Assembly (NCBI GenBank): GCA_003246035.1
Contig: QKBP01000079.1
Location: forward strand, 1-7,861
Length of the DNA: 7,861 bases
Source of the DNA: Desulfuromonadaceae bacterium
GTDB lineage: Bacteria; Desulfobacterota; Desulfuromonadia; Desulfuromonadales; SZUA-401
Reading direction: 5' to 3'
The notes below the pieces were generated by a model. The model was not told the origin of the DNA. It worked only from the letters and a program-made list of their open reading frames with translations, and searched no databases. The first letter of the stretch is position 1. Each line of letters starts with the position of its first letter. Position numbers and translations under genes: made by a program. This document shows positions 1 to 7,235 of the stretch, in pieces.

Positions 1-1355
1 AGGCGCACGCTCCAGGCCAGGCCGCCAAGCAGCAGCGCCAGCGCCAGCCACTTGAGCGTGTCGATGCCGAGCAGCGCGCCGGGCTGGTCGAGGGTGCGCA
101 TGACGTGCATCGCCAGGTAGCTGCGCACCCCGGAAGGGTCGGAGACGACCAGCGGCAGGTAGCCGAGCTTGGTGTTGAACTTGACCACCGCCAGCACCAG
201 GTGAGCCGCCAGGACCAGCGGCAGCAGCGGCAGAGCGAGCCGGCCGATACGCTCCCAGGCACCGGTTGACGGCTGGCGCACGGGGGCGGCGCCCGGCCCG
301 TCGTCGCCGTCGCTCTCCTCGACGCGGGTCTCGCTCAGGCGCCAGACCGCGGCCCCCGGCAGGAGCAGCAGCAGCGGCAGCAGCAGCGCCAGCCAGGGGA
401 CCGCCAGCAGGTAGAAGCCCGCGTCCTGCCAGGCGAGCAGGCGCGCGGCCTGGTCGGGGAGCCACAGCAGCAGGTCGCGCAGCGCCACGTTGACCTTGCT
501 GAAGTTGGCGGTCAGCAACCCGAGCAGCACCACGAAGAACAGGGTCTCGGAACGCCCGGGCGCGGTTAGGGGGGCCGGCGAGCGGCCGAGGTAGAGGTTG
601 CCGTAGGGGCAGTTGCCGACGCAGTTGAGGCACAGGGTGCAGTCGGGCTCGCAGCCGATGCCGTCGGCCTTCAGATCGACCGGGCAGGCGTCCTGGCGCG
701 ACTGCCAGTAGACGATCCCGCGCCCGAGGGCGAAGCGCCGCCAGCGCTCGCCACCCTCGACGCAGCTTTCACGCTCGCAGCTGGCGCAGATCGCCGGGTC
801 GTCGACCCGCAGCCGCGCCGGCGCGATCCGCGCGTAGAGTCCGAACACCGCCCCGGCGGGGCAGAACAGCTGACAGAAGGCGCGGTGCCGGAAGACCAGC
901 CCGAGCGCGACCGCCAGCAGCAGCATCGCCGCGAGCAGGCGGGCCGAAATGTCGGGGAAACGGTGCATGGCGAACAGGTAGACCAGCAGTTGCAGCACCA
1001 GCAGGGTCACGGTCACCGGCACGAAGCCGTGCAGCCACGCCGGCAGGGCGCGCTTGAGGCCGAACCGCGCGGCTACGCCGTTGAGCCAGCCGACCGGGCA
1101 GGCGGCGCACCAGCTCCGCCCGAGCAGCGCGGCGAGGAACACCACCCCCATGATCCACAGCACCCACAGGCCGAAGGTCGTGGCGCTGGTGTACATCAGC
1201 GGGTCGCGCACCGCCACGCCGGGGATCGCCCGGTGGTGCCAGCCGGAGGCGATGAGCGCCACCAGCAGGGCCAGCAGCGCCAGGCGCAGCAGGCGCCAGC
1301 TCCAGGTGGAGCGCAGCAGCGGCCCGAGGGCCGGTATCTTGAGCAGGTTCAGCAC
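1..1355 (-). CDS. NapH/NosR-like polytopic 4Fe-4S membrane protein (C-terminus off the window)
   Basis: The frame is open from a GTG at 1355 to the window edge, giving at least 451 residues. A GGAG ribosome site lies 5 nt upstream of the GTG, and the preceding gene ends 10 nt before it. Hydrophobic segments fall near residues 22-38, 58-80, 111-130, 137-155, 269-286, 312-338, 371-391 and 434-449. Two CP motifs follow membrane segments: C83-x2-C86-P and C161-x3-C165-P, the NapH/NosR pattern (Fer4_5 type). A cysteine-rich stretch follows (C190, C193, C198, C224, C235), ending in a canonical ferredoxin motif C239-x2-C242-x2-C245-x3-C249-P. Known members of this family pass electrons from quinol or cytoplasmic donors to periplasmic reductases. 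NapH is far shorter; the extra membrane domain after residue 265 is more like NosR or an uncharacterised relative. Being last of four co-transcribed genes, it is probably the membrane electron conduit for the lipoproteins. The substrate is unknown. Confidence 0.8.
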   Translation of the reverse strand, partial: MLNLLKIPALGPLLRSTWSWRLLRLALLALLVALIASGWHHRAIPGVAVRDPLMYTSATTFGLWVLWIMGVVFLAALLGRSWCAACPVGWLNGVAARFGLKRALPAWLHGFVPVTVTLLVLQLLVYLFAMHRFPDISARLLAAMLLLAVALGLVFRHRAFCQLFCPAGAVFGLYARIAPARLRVDDPAICASCERESCVEGGERWRRFALGRGIVYWQSRQDACPVDLKADGIGCEPDCTLCLNCVGNCPYGNLYLGRSPAPLTAPGRSETLFFVVLLGLLTANFSKVNVALRDLLLWLPDQAARLLAWQDAGFYLLAVPWLALLLPLLLLLPGAAVWRLSETRVEESDGDDGPGAAPVRQPSTGAWERIGRLALPLLPLVLAAHLVLAVVKFNTKLGYLPLVVSDPSGVRSYLAMHVMRTLDQPGALLGIDTLKWLALALLLGGLAWSVR

Positions 1356-1365
1356 GGTCGCTCCG

Positions 1366-2262
1366 TCAGTGATAGACGTTGTAGGGGGGGACCAGCTCCC
1401 CCTTCTGGTTGCGGTACAGCACCCGCTGCCCGGTGACCATCTCCAGTGAGCGGGACGCCCACTCGCGCACCACCCGCTCCTCGTCCTCGAGGGCACGGCG
1501 CAGGGCCGGTTCGGAGCGCTCCGTTCCGAGGGGGCCGAGAGCCATGGCGGCGTTCATGCGCACCGCCCAGTCGCCGTCGGCGAGCCCCTTGACCAGGGCC
1601 TGCTCGGCCGCCGGGTCCTTGAGCTTGCCGAGGGCCAGGAAGACCTCGGCGCGGTGCGCCCCCTCGCTGCGCGCGAGCAGGGACGCCAGCGCCCGGGGGT
1701 CGCCGATGTCGCCGAGGGCGCGGATTATCGCCGCCTCGGCCTCCCCTTTCGCCTGCGGCAGCGCCGCCAGCAGCGGCTCAACGGCCTGGCGGTTGAACTT
1801 GATCAGCGCGCGGGTGACGTAGCGCCGCACCGCCGGGTCGTCGTCGCCGAGCGCCCCGATGAGCACCGGCAGGCTCGCAGGCTGGCCGATCTCGCCGAGC
1901 GCCCAGGCCGCCACGTAGCGGCGCGAGAAGCTGCGGTCGCGCAGCACGTTGGCGAGCGCCTCGAGCTGACCGGAGGCCTGCAGGGTACCGAGAGCGGCGA
2001 CCGCGTACTCGCGCTGCACCCGGTCGTCGCTGTCGAGCGCCTCGGCGACGAACGGGATCGCCTCGGGGCCGAGGGCCACCAGGATCGCGTAGGCCCGGTC
2101 GTTGACCTGGTTGTCGCTCCAGCCGAGCAGGCCGACCAGCGCGCGGCGGGCCTCGGCGTCGCCGGCCTTGGCGCGCCCCTCGAGGCCCGGCAGGTCGAGC
2201 GGGCGGGTCTCCTGGCAGGCGAGCAGAGCCGCGCAGAGCAGTATCACAAGCAGCGTGCGCAT
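1366..2262 (-). CDS. HEAT-repeat lipoprotein
   Basis: A 298-residue protein with a lipoprotein signal: MRTLL, a hydrophobic core and lipobox LLAC, placing the lipidated cysteine at C16. The rest, about residues 30-275, is alpha-helical HEAT/PBS-lyase-type repeats of roughly 30 residues. Recurrent motifs include AVAALGTL, AAWALGEIG, IIRALGDIG, VFLALGKL and AAMALGPLG, with D/P turns between helices. The C-terminal tail (about 280-298) lacks the repeat. HEAT solenoids act as protein-binding scaffolds, and nothing here suggests catalysis, so an assembly or docking role in an envelope complex is inferred. The start is the ATG at 2262, which shares one base with the TGA of the upstream gene (TGATG), indicating translational coupling. 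The same frame stays open into the upstream gene, so a longer ORF call would be an artefact; the lipobox fixes the start. Confidence 0.85.
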   Translation of the reverse strand: MRTLLVILLCAALLACQETRPLDLPGLEGRAKAGDAEARRALVGLLGWSDNQVNDRAYAILVALGPEAIPFVAEALDSDDRVQREYAVAALGTLQASGQLEALANVLRDRSFSRRYVAAWALGEIGQPASLPVLIGALGDDDPAVRRYVTRALIKFNRQAVEPLLAALPQAKGEAEAAIIRALGDIGDPRALASLLARSEGAHRAEVFLALGKLKDPAAEQALVKGLADGDWAVRMNAAMALGPLGTERSEPALRRALEDEERVVREWASRSLEMVTGQRVLYRNQKGELVPPYNVYH

Positions 2263-3002
2263 CACCAGACCTTGGTCACCGTGATGTCGACCCCCTTGAG
2301 GATCGAACCGTCCTGTACCACCACCGCCGAGGGCTCGATCGTCCCCTGGTCGTAGCGCCCGTAGAGGTCGCCGATCTTCGGCGGGCCGCCGAACTTGTCC
2401 CGCGCCGCGAGGTAGTAGGTCCCCCCCTCCGGGAGGTAGACGATGTAGGCCCCGTCGGTGCCGGTCTTCTCGGAGACGAACTTGGGACGCTCCGACATCT
2501 GTACGTGGTCGTAGACGTGGACCCGCGCCCCCTCCACCGGGTTGCCGTCGATGTCGGTGACGAAGCCGGTCAGGCCGGTGCGGGTCGTCTCCCCTTCGCG
2601 GGCCACCTGGCGGGTGTCGCCGATCTTGAGCGGCGCCTCGACGGTCATCTCGAGACGCCCCCCCGCCACGGTGATCGGCATGAACGCGCTCTTGTGGTCG
2701 CCGGCCACCACCGGGCCGGCGGCGTCGCCGGCGGCGCGCTTGCGCACCACCAGGATGTAGTCTCCGTCCGGCAGGGGGAGCTCGAAGCGGCCGTCCGGGC
2801 CGGTGGCACGGGAGACCGCGAAGGCCGGGCCGTAGAGGTCCATCCCCTTCTGGTAGATGTAGACGTAGGCCTCCTCGAGCGGGGTCACCACCGTGCCGCT
2901 GACCACCCCCTGGGCGTCCCCGCCGGACCGCGGGGCCGGGGCGCCCTGTTCGCACCCCCAGAGCAACAGCAGGCAGAGCAGTAACCCAAAGATCCGTTTC
3001 AT
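2262..3002 (-). CDS. Lipoprotein with two carboxypeptidase-regulatory-like beta domains
   Basis: A 246-residue protein with the lipoprotein signal MKRIFGLLLCLLLLWGC; the lipobox LWGC, with an unusual W at -2, gives lipidated C17. Two beta-sandwich modules of the CarboxypepD_reg/transthyretin-like kind are visible. The first spans about residues 32-125, with GVVSGTV and a GPDGRFELPLPDGDY turn. The second spans about 142-244, with TGFVTDIDGNPVEGARV and a TDGAYIVYLPEGGTYYLAARD strand-turn-strand segment. Such domains are non-catalytic adhesion or scaffold modules. The long linker and the FGGPPKIGDLYGRY segment after the second module may be a specific binding surface. Start ATG 3002 has a strong GGAGG 5 nt upstream and overlaps the upstream stop by four bases (ATGA). 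Its place between the EB_dh-like and HEAT lipoproteins suggests a structural subunit of the same envelope complex. No enzymatic residues are recognised. Confidence 0.85.
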   Translation of the reverse strand: MKRIFGLLLCLLLLWGCEQGAPAPRSGGDAQGVVSGTVVTPLEEAYVYIYQKGMDLYGPAFAVSRATGPDGRFELPLPDGDYILVVRKRAAGDAAGPVVAGDHKSAFMPITVAGGRLEMTVEAPLKIGDTRQVAREGETTRTGLTGFVTDIDGNPVEGARVHVYDHVQMSERPKFVSEKTGTDGAYIVYLPEGGTYYLAARDKFGGPPKIGDLYGRYDQGTIEPSAVVVQDGSILKGVDITVTKVW

Positions 3003-4036
3003 TCTTCCCTCCCGGACCGGCCGGGCGCCAGCAGGACCAGGCGCTCGTCGGTGTTCGAAGCGTAATGCTCACGCAAGGTGAAATCCATGATCGCGACCCC
3101 GAAGTTGACGCCCCGCTCGTCGCCGGGGACGAACACCGTGTCGCGGCGGTCGCCGGTCGCGAGCGCGCGGCGCAGCTCGACCACCCAGCGCCCGTCCTCC
3201 CAGCGCGACAGCGAGACCACGTCGCCGCGGCTGCCGTGGGGCGGGTCGGTGAGGCTCCCCGGGGCGCGGGTCCCCGGCGGGATGAAGCGCTCGCTCAGCG
3301 GCAGCCCCTCGTAGTCGACCAGCGGCACGTCGCCGGGCGCGAAGGGCGCCGGCTCCTCGCGGCCGCTGACGGTGCTCTGGGAGTTGTCGCGGAACAGCTC
3401 GCCCGGCACGTCCCCCGCCATCCCCTGGTCGGTGACCGTGCGGTCGTCGGCGAAACCGAAGCGTCCGGTGCGCTGCGACTTCCAGTGCCAGAGATCGAGC
3501 CAGGTATCCTCGCGGGCGAGCTTCATGCGGTTGGTGGCGTGAAAGCTCGAGGCGGACACGCCGAAGTCGTCCATGTGGCAGGCATAGGAACAGGAGAAGC
3601 GCGGGAAGCTCCCGGTCGCGTCGAACATCAGCCCGAGGCCGTCCTCGTATTCCTGGCCGTTGCTCCAGGTCGCGCCGTCGAAGCGCCACTCGTGGAAGGT
3701 GTCGTCACGGGTCGGGTCGTCCCAGGCGACCCTCAGGTAGAGGGCCTCGTCGGTATAGAAGGCCCGCAGGTCGACATCGAGCGGATCGGGGAGCGAGGCC
3801 CCGTGGTGACAGGAGGCGGTGCTGGTGTGCACCGTGTCGCCGTCGATGTCGCCGAGGCGGTCGGCCCTGTGCGGCTGGCCGCCGCGCACCGTCACGAAGC
3901 GCGGCAGGGCGCGCTCCCAGTCGGCGGCGCCCGGCGCCCGGTCGAGGTGCAGGGCGTAGAGCTTGTCGCCGCCGACCTCCTTGCAGGCGCTGCAGCTCAG
4001 CAGCAGCAACAGGCTCAGAATGAACGTTCTAGACAC
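2999..4036 (-). CDS. Lipoprotein with ethylbenzene-dehydrogenase-like (EB_dh) haem-binding domain
   Basis: A GTG start at 4036 gives 345 residues. It is chosen because GAGAGGA lies 6 nt upstream and the product then begins with a compact lipoprotein signal (MSRTFILSLLLLLSC, lipidated C15). An in-frame ATG at 4060 would add eight residues but has a poor ribosome site. The body resembles the EB_dh/DOMON-like beta-sandwich family: ALYLRVAWDD near residues 98-107, a DGLGLMFD strand at 132-139, and a C-terminal GVNFGVAIMDFTLREH strand. Family members bind haem in periplasmic dehydrogenase subunits and some c-type cytochromes. A CxxxCH motif (C149-SYA-C153-H154) could attach haem c atypically; a second candidate is C76-HH. 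There is no classical CxxCH. It heads an operon driven by a sigma-54 promoter. Inferred role: periplasmic electron-carrier subunit. Haem content is not shown by sequence alone. Confidence 0.78.
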   Translation of the reverse strand: MSRTFILSLLLLLSCSACKEVGGDKLYALHLDRAPGAADWERALPRFVTVRGGQPHRADRLGDIDGDTVHTSTASCHHGASLPDPLDVDLRAFYTDEALYLRVAWDDPTRDDTFHEWRFDGATWSNGQEYEDGLGLMFDATGSFPRFSCSYACHMDDFGVSASSFHATNRMKLAREDTWLDLWHWKSQRTGRFGFADDRTVTDQGMAGDVPGELFRDNSQSTVSGREEPAPFAPGDVPLVDYEGLPLSERFIPPGTRAPGSLTDPPHGSRGDVVSLSRWEDGRWVVELRRALATGDRRDTVFVPGDERGVNFGVAIMDFTLREHYASNTDERLVLLAPGRSGREE

Positions 4037-4042
4037 GAAATA

Positions 4043-4049
4043 TCCTCTC
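4043..4049 (-). promoter_or_regulatory. Ribosome binding site deciding the GTG start of the EB_dh-like gene
   Basis: GAGAGGA on the minus strand lies 6 nt before GTG 4036. The upstream in-frame ATG at 4060 has no comparable purine tract. The site supports the shorter product, which begins right at the lipoprotein signal. Confidence 0.65.
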
Positions 4050-4088
4050 GGGAACCGCATCGATACGGCTCAGCGCAAGAGGATAACC

Positions 4089-4103
4089 GCAAGGAACATG
4101 CCA
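4089..4103 (-). promoter_or_regulatory. Sigma-54 (RpoN) promoter of the lipoprotein/4Fe-4S operon
   Basis: The minus strand reads TGGCATGTTCCTTGC, against the sigma-54 consensus TGGCAC-N5-TTGC. The invariant GG (4102-4101) and GC (4090-4089) are separated by exactly 10 bases. Only the sixth base of the -24 element differs from consensus. The predicted transcription start is near 4077, giving a leader of about 41 nt that contains the ribosome site. A sigma-54-dependent activator is encoded immediately upstream, at 4294-5667. Confidence 0.75.
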
Positions 4104-4171
4104 GCACCGAAAGCGGCCTGAGAAAGAGGAAACACCATCCGGAGAAGACCCGAGGCCGACCCAGAGTGGCC

Positions 4172-4266
4172 AGAGGCAAGGCGCCTGCAGGGTATGGAGC
4201 GAGGCGTACCGCGAGGTACGACGCAGCGACACGCCCGATGGGAACGTCGCAGATGGCCGCCTTACA
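4172..4266. repeat. Dispersed intergenic repeat, copy A
   Basis: A core at 4196-4230 matches 5768-5802 at 34 of 35 positions, the one difference being A at 4221 versus T at 5793. Flanking sequence on both sides is recognisably similar but diverged. The core contains a 6-bp hairpin, CGTACC-GCGA-GGTACG, with a GNRA-type loop on the plus strand. It lies between the response regulator stop and the sigma-54 promoter. Read on the minus strand it encodes SLRRTSRYASL in a spurious ORF. No transposase or target duplication is visible. Confidence 0.8.
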
Positions 4267-4293
4267 TCGGCCGCCCCGTGAGACAGCTTTTCG

Positions 4294-5667
<1,374 letters not shown>

Positions 5668-5690
5668 AGGTCATTGTCACCCGAAATCGT

Positions 5691-5736
5691 TTTGAGCCTC
5701 AATCCTGCAAGCCCACAGCCTGCAAGGCGGCTCAAA
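5691..5736. repeat. Inverted repeat enclosing a tandem 8-bp repeat upstream of the response regulator
   Basis: TTTGAGCC (5691-5698) and GGCTCAAA (5729-5736) are perfect 8-bp inverted arms 30 bp apart. Between them CCTGCAAG occurs twice (5704-5711 and 5719-5726) with a 15-bp period. The arrangement, 24-31 bp before the regulator ATG, looks like an operator or a structured leader. No function is known. Confidence 0.5.
5706..5721 (-). promoter_or_regulatory. Possible sigma-54 promoter of the response regulator gene
   Basis: The minus strand reads AGGCTGTGGGCTTGCA. The -24 GG and -12 GC are exactly 10 bases apart and TTGCA is complete, but the -24 box is weak (AGGCTG against TGGCAC). The predicted start near 5695 would leave a leader of about 28 nt before ATG 5667. 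It may allow autoregulation; it could also be chance within the tandem repeat. Confidence 0.35.
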
Positions 5737-5743
5737 TGGTAGT

Positions 5744-5849
5744 GATGGCAGGGCGCCCGTCGGGCAGGGAGCGAGGCGTACCGCGAGGTACGTCGCAGCG
5801 ACTTGGGCCAGGGCAACGCCGCAGGCGCTGCCCATTCAGCCGCCCTTAC
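5744..5849. repeat. Dispersed intergenic repeat, copy B
   Basis: This is the partner of copy A: the core at 5768-5802 matches 4196-4230 at 34 of 35 positions. The distal end reaches the TAA stop of the diguanylate cyclase (5846-5848), so the element starts at the gene's last codon. It keeps the CGTACC-GCGA-GGTACG hairpin and adds a second, longer stem-loop at 5811-5833 that is not conserved in copy A. Confidence 0.8.
5811..5833 (-). terminator. Strong 3' stem-loop after the diguanylate cyclase, no U-tract
   Basis: In the mRNA sense (minus) the arms GGGCAGCGCC and GGCGTTGCCC pair over 10 bp with one G-U wobble and a TGC loop. It lies 12 nt after the cyclase stop. On the plus strand the wobble becomes a C-A mismatch, so minus-strand RNA forms it better. 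No T-run follows, so it may protect the 3' end rather than act as an intrinsic terminator. Confidence 0.4.
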
Positions 5850-6928
5850 TTGACGTGGTAGATCTTGTTCTTGCCCAGCCGCTTCGCCCCGTACAGCAGG
5901 TCGTCGGCGATCTTGAGCAGGAACTCGATCTTGCGGCCGTCCTTGGGGTACGAGGCGAGCCCGATGCTCACCGTGATCCCGCGCTTGACGTTCTCGGGGA
6001 GCCCGGTCATCGACTCCAGCTCGATCACCTTGCGCAGGCGCTCGGCGACCACGAGCGCCTCGTCCTGGTCGGTGTCGGGGAGGATGACGGCGAACTCCTC
6101 GCCGCCGTAGCGGCACGGCAGGTCGGCGCTGCGCAGGTGCTTGTTGATCAGCTCGGCGACGGTCACCAGCACCTGGTCGCCGATGGCGTGGCCGTACTCG
6201 TCGTTGAACTGCTTGAAGTCGTCGATGTCGAGCATCGCCAGGCTCAGGGGGCGCGAGAGGCGCGTGGCGCGGTTCATCTCGCGGTCGAAGAACTCCTTGA
6301 ACTGGCGGTGGTTGTAGAGCCCGGTCAGGCCGTCGGTGCAGGCGAGCTTGCGGGTGCGGAAGTGCAGGCGGGCGTTGTCGATGCACATCGCCGCGATGGA
6401 GCTGAAGACCTGCAGCATGCGCTTGCGGTACTCGGGGAAGGTGCGCGGCACGAAGTCGTCGACGTAGAGGATGCCGACGATCTTGGTGCCGATCTTGAGC
6501 GGCACGGCGATCAGCGAGCGGATCCCCTCGTCGAGGGCCAGGGGGTTGTTGAAGAAGGGGGCGTCATCCGTATCCTCGACAATGAACAGCTCCCCCTCCT
6601 CGAGGATGCGGTGGGTCAGCCCCCCCTGCTTGACCCGCCAGCGCTCCTTGCCGACCAGCTTGTCGCTCAGGCCCGCGTGGGCGGCGAGGGTCACGCGCCG
6701 GTCGGCCTCGTCGTAGAGGGCGATACTCCCGGCCGGCATGTCCATCACTTCCATGCAGCTCTGCAGGATGGTCTGCAGCACCACCTCGAGCTCGAGGGTC
6801 GAGACCGCCGCCTGGGCCACCTCGACGATCTTGCGCAGGCCGTCGAGTTCCTCGCGCATCTCCGCGACGCTCAGCTCTCTGTCCGGGGTCATCCCTGGGT
6901 CCCTTCCTTCATTCCACGCCGTGTTCAT
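5846..6928 (-). CDS. GAF-GGDEF diguanylate cyclase
   Basis: A 360-residue soluble protein with no membrane segment or signal peptide. A GAF sensory domain covers about residues 38-190, with the typical IRSLIAVPLKIGTKIVGILYVDD strand region at 136-158. The GGDEF domain covers about 195-360: DGLTGLYNHRQF (199-210), LDIDDFKQFND (233-243), the active site as GGEEF (275-279) and SIGLASYP (321-328). GGEEF is a catalytically competent variant that makes cyclic di-GMP from two GTP. The inhibitory I-site RxxD is intact (R266-SA-D269, five residues before GGEEF), so product inhibition is expected. The GAF ligand is unknown. ATG 6928 has GAGGGA 7 nt upstream; an internal ATG at 6892 also has a purine-rich site, so a start 12 residues shorter is possible. 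It has its own sigma-70 promoter and a 178-bp gap to the response regulator, so co-transcription is uncertain. Confidence 0.92.
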   Translation of the reverse strand: MNTAWNEGRDPGMTPDRELSVAEMREELDGLRKIVEVAQAAVSTLELEVVLQTILQSCMEVMDMPAGSIALYDEADRRVTLAAHAGLSDKLVGKERWRVKQGGLTHRILEEGELFIVEDTDDAPFFNNPLALDEGIRSLIAVPLKIGTKIVGILYVDDFVPRTFPEYRKRMLQVFSSIAAMCIDNARLHFRTRKLACTDGLTGLYNHRQFKEFFDREMNRATRLSRPLSLAMLDIDDFKQFNDEYGHAIGDQVLVTVAELINKHLRSADLPCRYGGEEFAVILPDTDQDEALVVAERLRKVIELESMTGLPENVKRGITVSIGLASYPKDGRKIEFLLKIADDLLYGAKRLGKNKIYHVK

Positions 6929-6973
6929 TTAGGCATCCCTCAAAACGCATTAGTCAATGCAAATTGATCGATC

Positions 6974-7002
6974 ATTAAACACGAATTTAGCCAAACTGTA
7001 AA
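6974..7002 (-). promoter_or_regulatory. Sigma-70 promoter of the diguanylate cyclase gene
   Basis: The minus strand carries TTTACA (7002-6997), a 17-bp spacer and TTTAAT (6979-6974), each box matching consensus at 5 of 6 positions. Transcription would start near 6967, leaving a leader of about 39 nt with the GAGGGA ribosome site. Confidence 0.65.
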
Positions 7003-7035
7003 GACTTTAGGGGCTTGAACACCTGCCGAGGAAAT

Positions 7036-7056
7036 CTGTCAAGATTGGCTTGACAG
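7036..7056. repeat. Perfect 8-bp inverted repeat over the nrdJ -35 box
   Basis: CTGTCAAG (7036-7043) and CTTGACAG (7049-7056) flank a 5-bp spacer. The right arm contains the nrdJ -35 TTGACA; the left arm holds the same hexamer on the minus strand, but no good -10 follows it there. It is a candidate operator for a dimeric regulator. Confidence 0.5.
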
Positions 7057-7078
7057 GTACGATATGTTGTGGTTTAAA
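7050..7078 (+). promoter_or_regulatory. Sigma-70 promoter of nrdJ
   Basis: A perfect -35 TTGACA (7050-7055) is followed after 17 bp by TTTAAA (7073-7078), a 4-of-6 match to the -10. The predicted start near 7085 leaves a leader of about 150 nt before the ATG at 7236. Both NrdR-like boxes overlap this promoter: the first fills the spacer and the second lies just after the start point. Confidence 0.6.
7057..7072 (+). promoter_or_regulatory. NrdR box 1
   Basis: GTACGATATGTTGTGG matches all six strongly conserved positions of the published NrdR box (acaCwAtATaTwGtgt, capitals conserved). It lies between the -35 and -10 of the nrdJ promoter. NrdR is the ATP/dATP-sensing repressor of ribonucleotide reductase genes. 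Confidence 0.6.
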
Positions 7079-7087
7079 TCTAACCCA

Positions 7088-7103
7088 TCGCTAAATCTTG
7101 CGA
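7088..7103 (+). promoter_or_regulatory. NrdR box 2
   Basis: TCGCTAAATCTTGCGA matches all six conserved NrdR positions and has palindromic ends (TCGC and GCGA). It starts 31 bp after box 1, leaving 15 bp between them. That is the roughly three-helical-turn spacing known for paired NrdR sites, and it supports both calls. Confidence 0.6.
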
Positions 7104-7235
7104 AAAACCCACCCAAAACCGCCACTTTCATGAGCCGCATCAGATTGTGTACCCCGAGTGATTCAACCCGCCGGGGGATTTGTGACCATTTTACTCTCAT
7201 TAAGAGATGAAATCCCAGGAGAAGAGGAAGAAACG

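Larger units (their letters stand above)
6929..7235. other. Divergent control region between the GGDEF gene and nrdJ
   Basis: This 307-bp gap has no supported gene. It is visibly richer in A/T than its neighbours. It holds the cyclase promoter on the minus strand, the nrdJ promoter on the plus strand, an inverted repeat at 7036-7056 and two NrdR-like boxes. A small inverted repeat GCATT-AGTC-AATGC (6947-6960) falls in the predicted cyclase leader. The remaining nrdJ leader (about 7104-7215) shows no structure I can name. Confidence 0.7.

Noticed and set aside
266..493. Plus-strand ORF of 75 residues, rich in R, A and P
   Set aside because: It is low-complexity and antisense to the NapH/NosR-like gene, which carries clear cysteine motifs and membrane segments.
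1366..3072. A single 568-residue minus-strand ORF
   Set aside because: Its first half is an out-of-frame reading of the carboxypeptidase-regulatory-like lipoprotein. The real gene begins at the internal ATG 2262, fixed by the lipobox and the TGATG coupling.
4029..4232. Minus-strand 67-residue ORF starting MSLRRTSRYASL
   Set aside because: It is a translation of repeat copy A plus the sigma-54 promoter region; the same peptide appears in an unrelated frame at copy B, so it reflects the DNA repeat.
4261..4293. Intrinsic terminator after the response regulator
   Set aside because: Short GGCGGCC repeats occur on the minus strand, but they are direct repeats without a stable stem and no T-run follows.
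5855..6967. Plus-strand ORF of 370 residues
   Set aside because: It mirrors the GAF-GGDEF gene and has the L/V/D/E/H-rich composition of an antisense frame.
7085..7235. Possible cobalamin riboswitch in the long nrdJ leader
   Set aside because: I see no B12-box-like core or extended helices, and the leader's control is better explained by the NrdR boxes.
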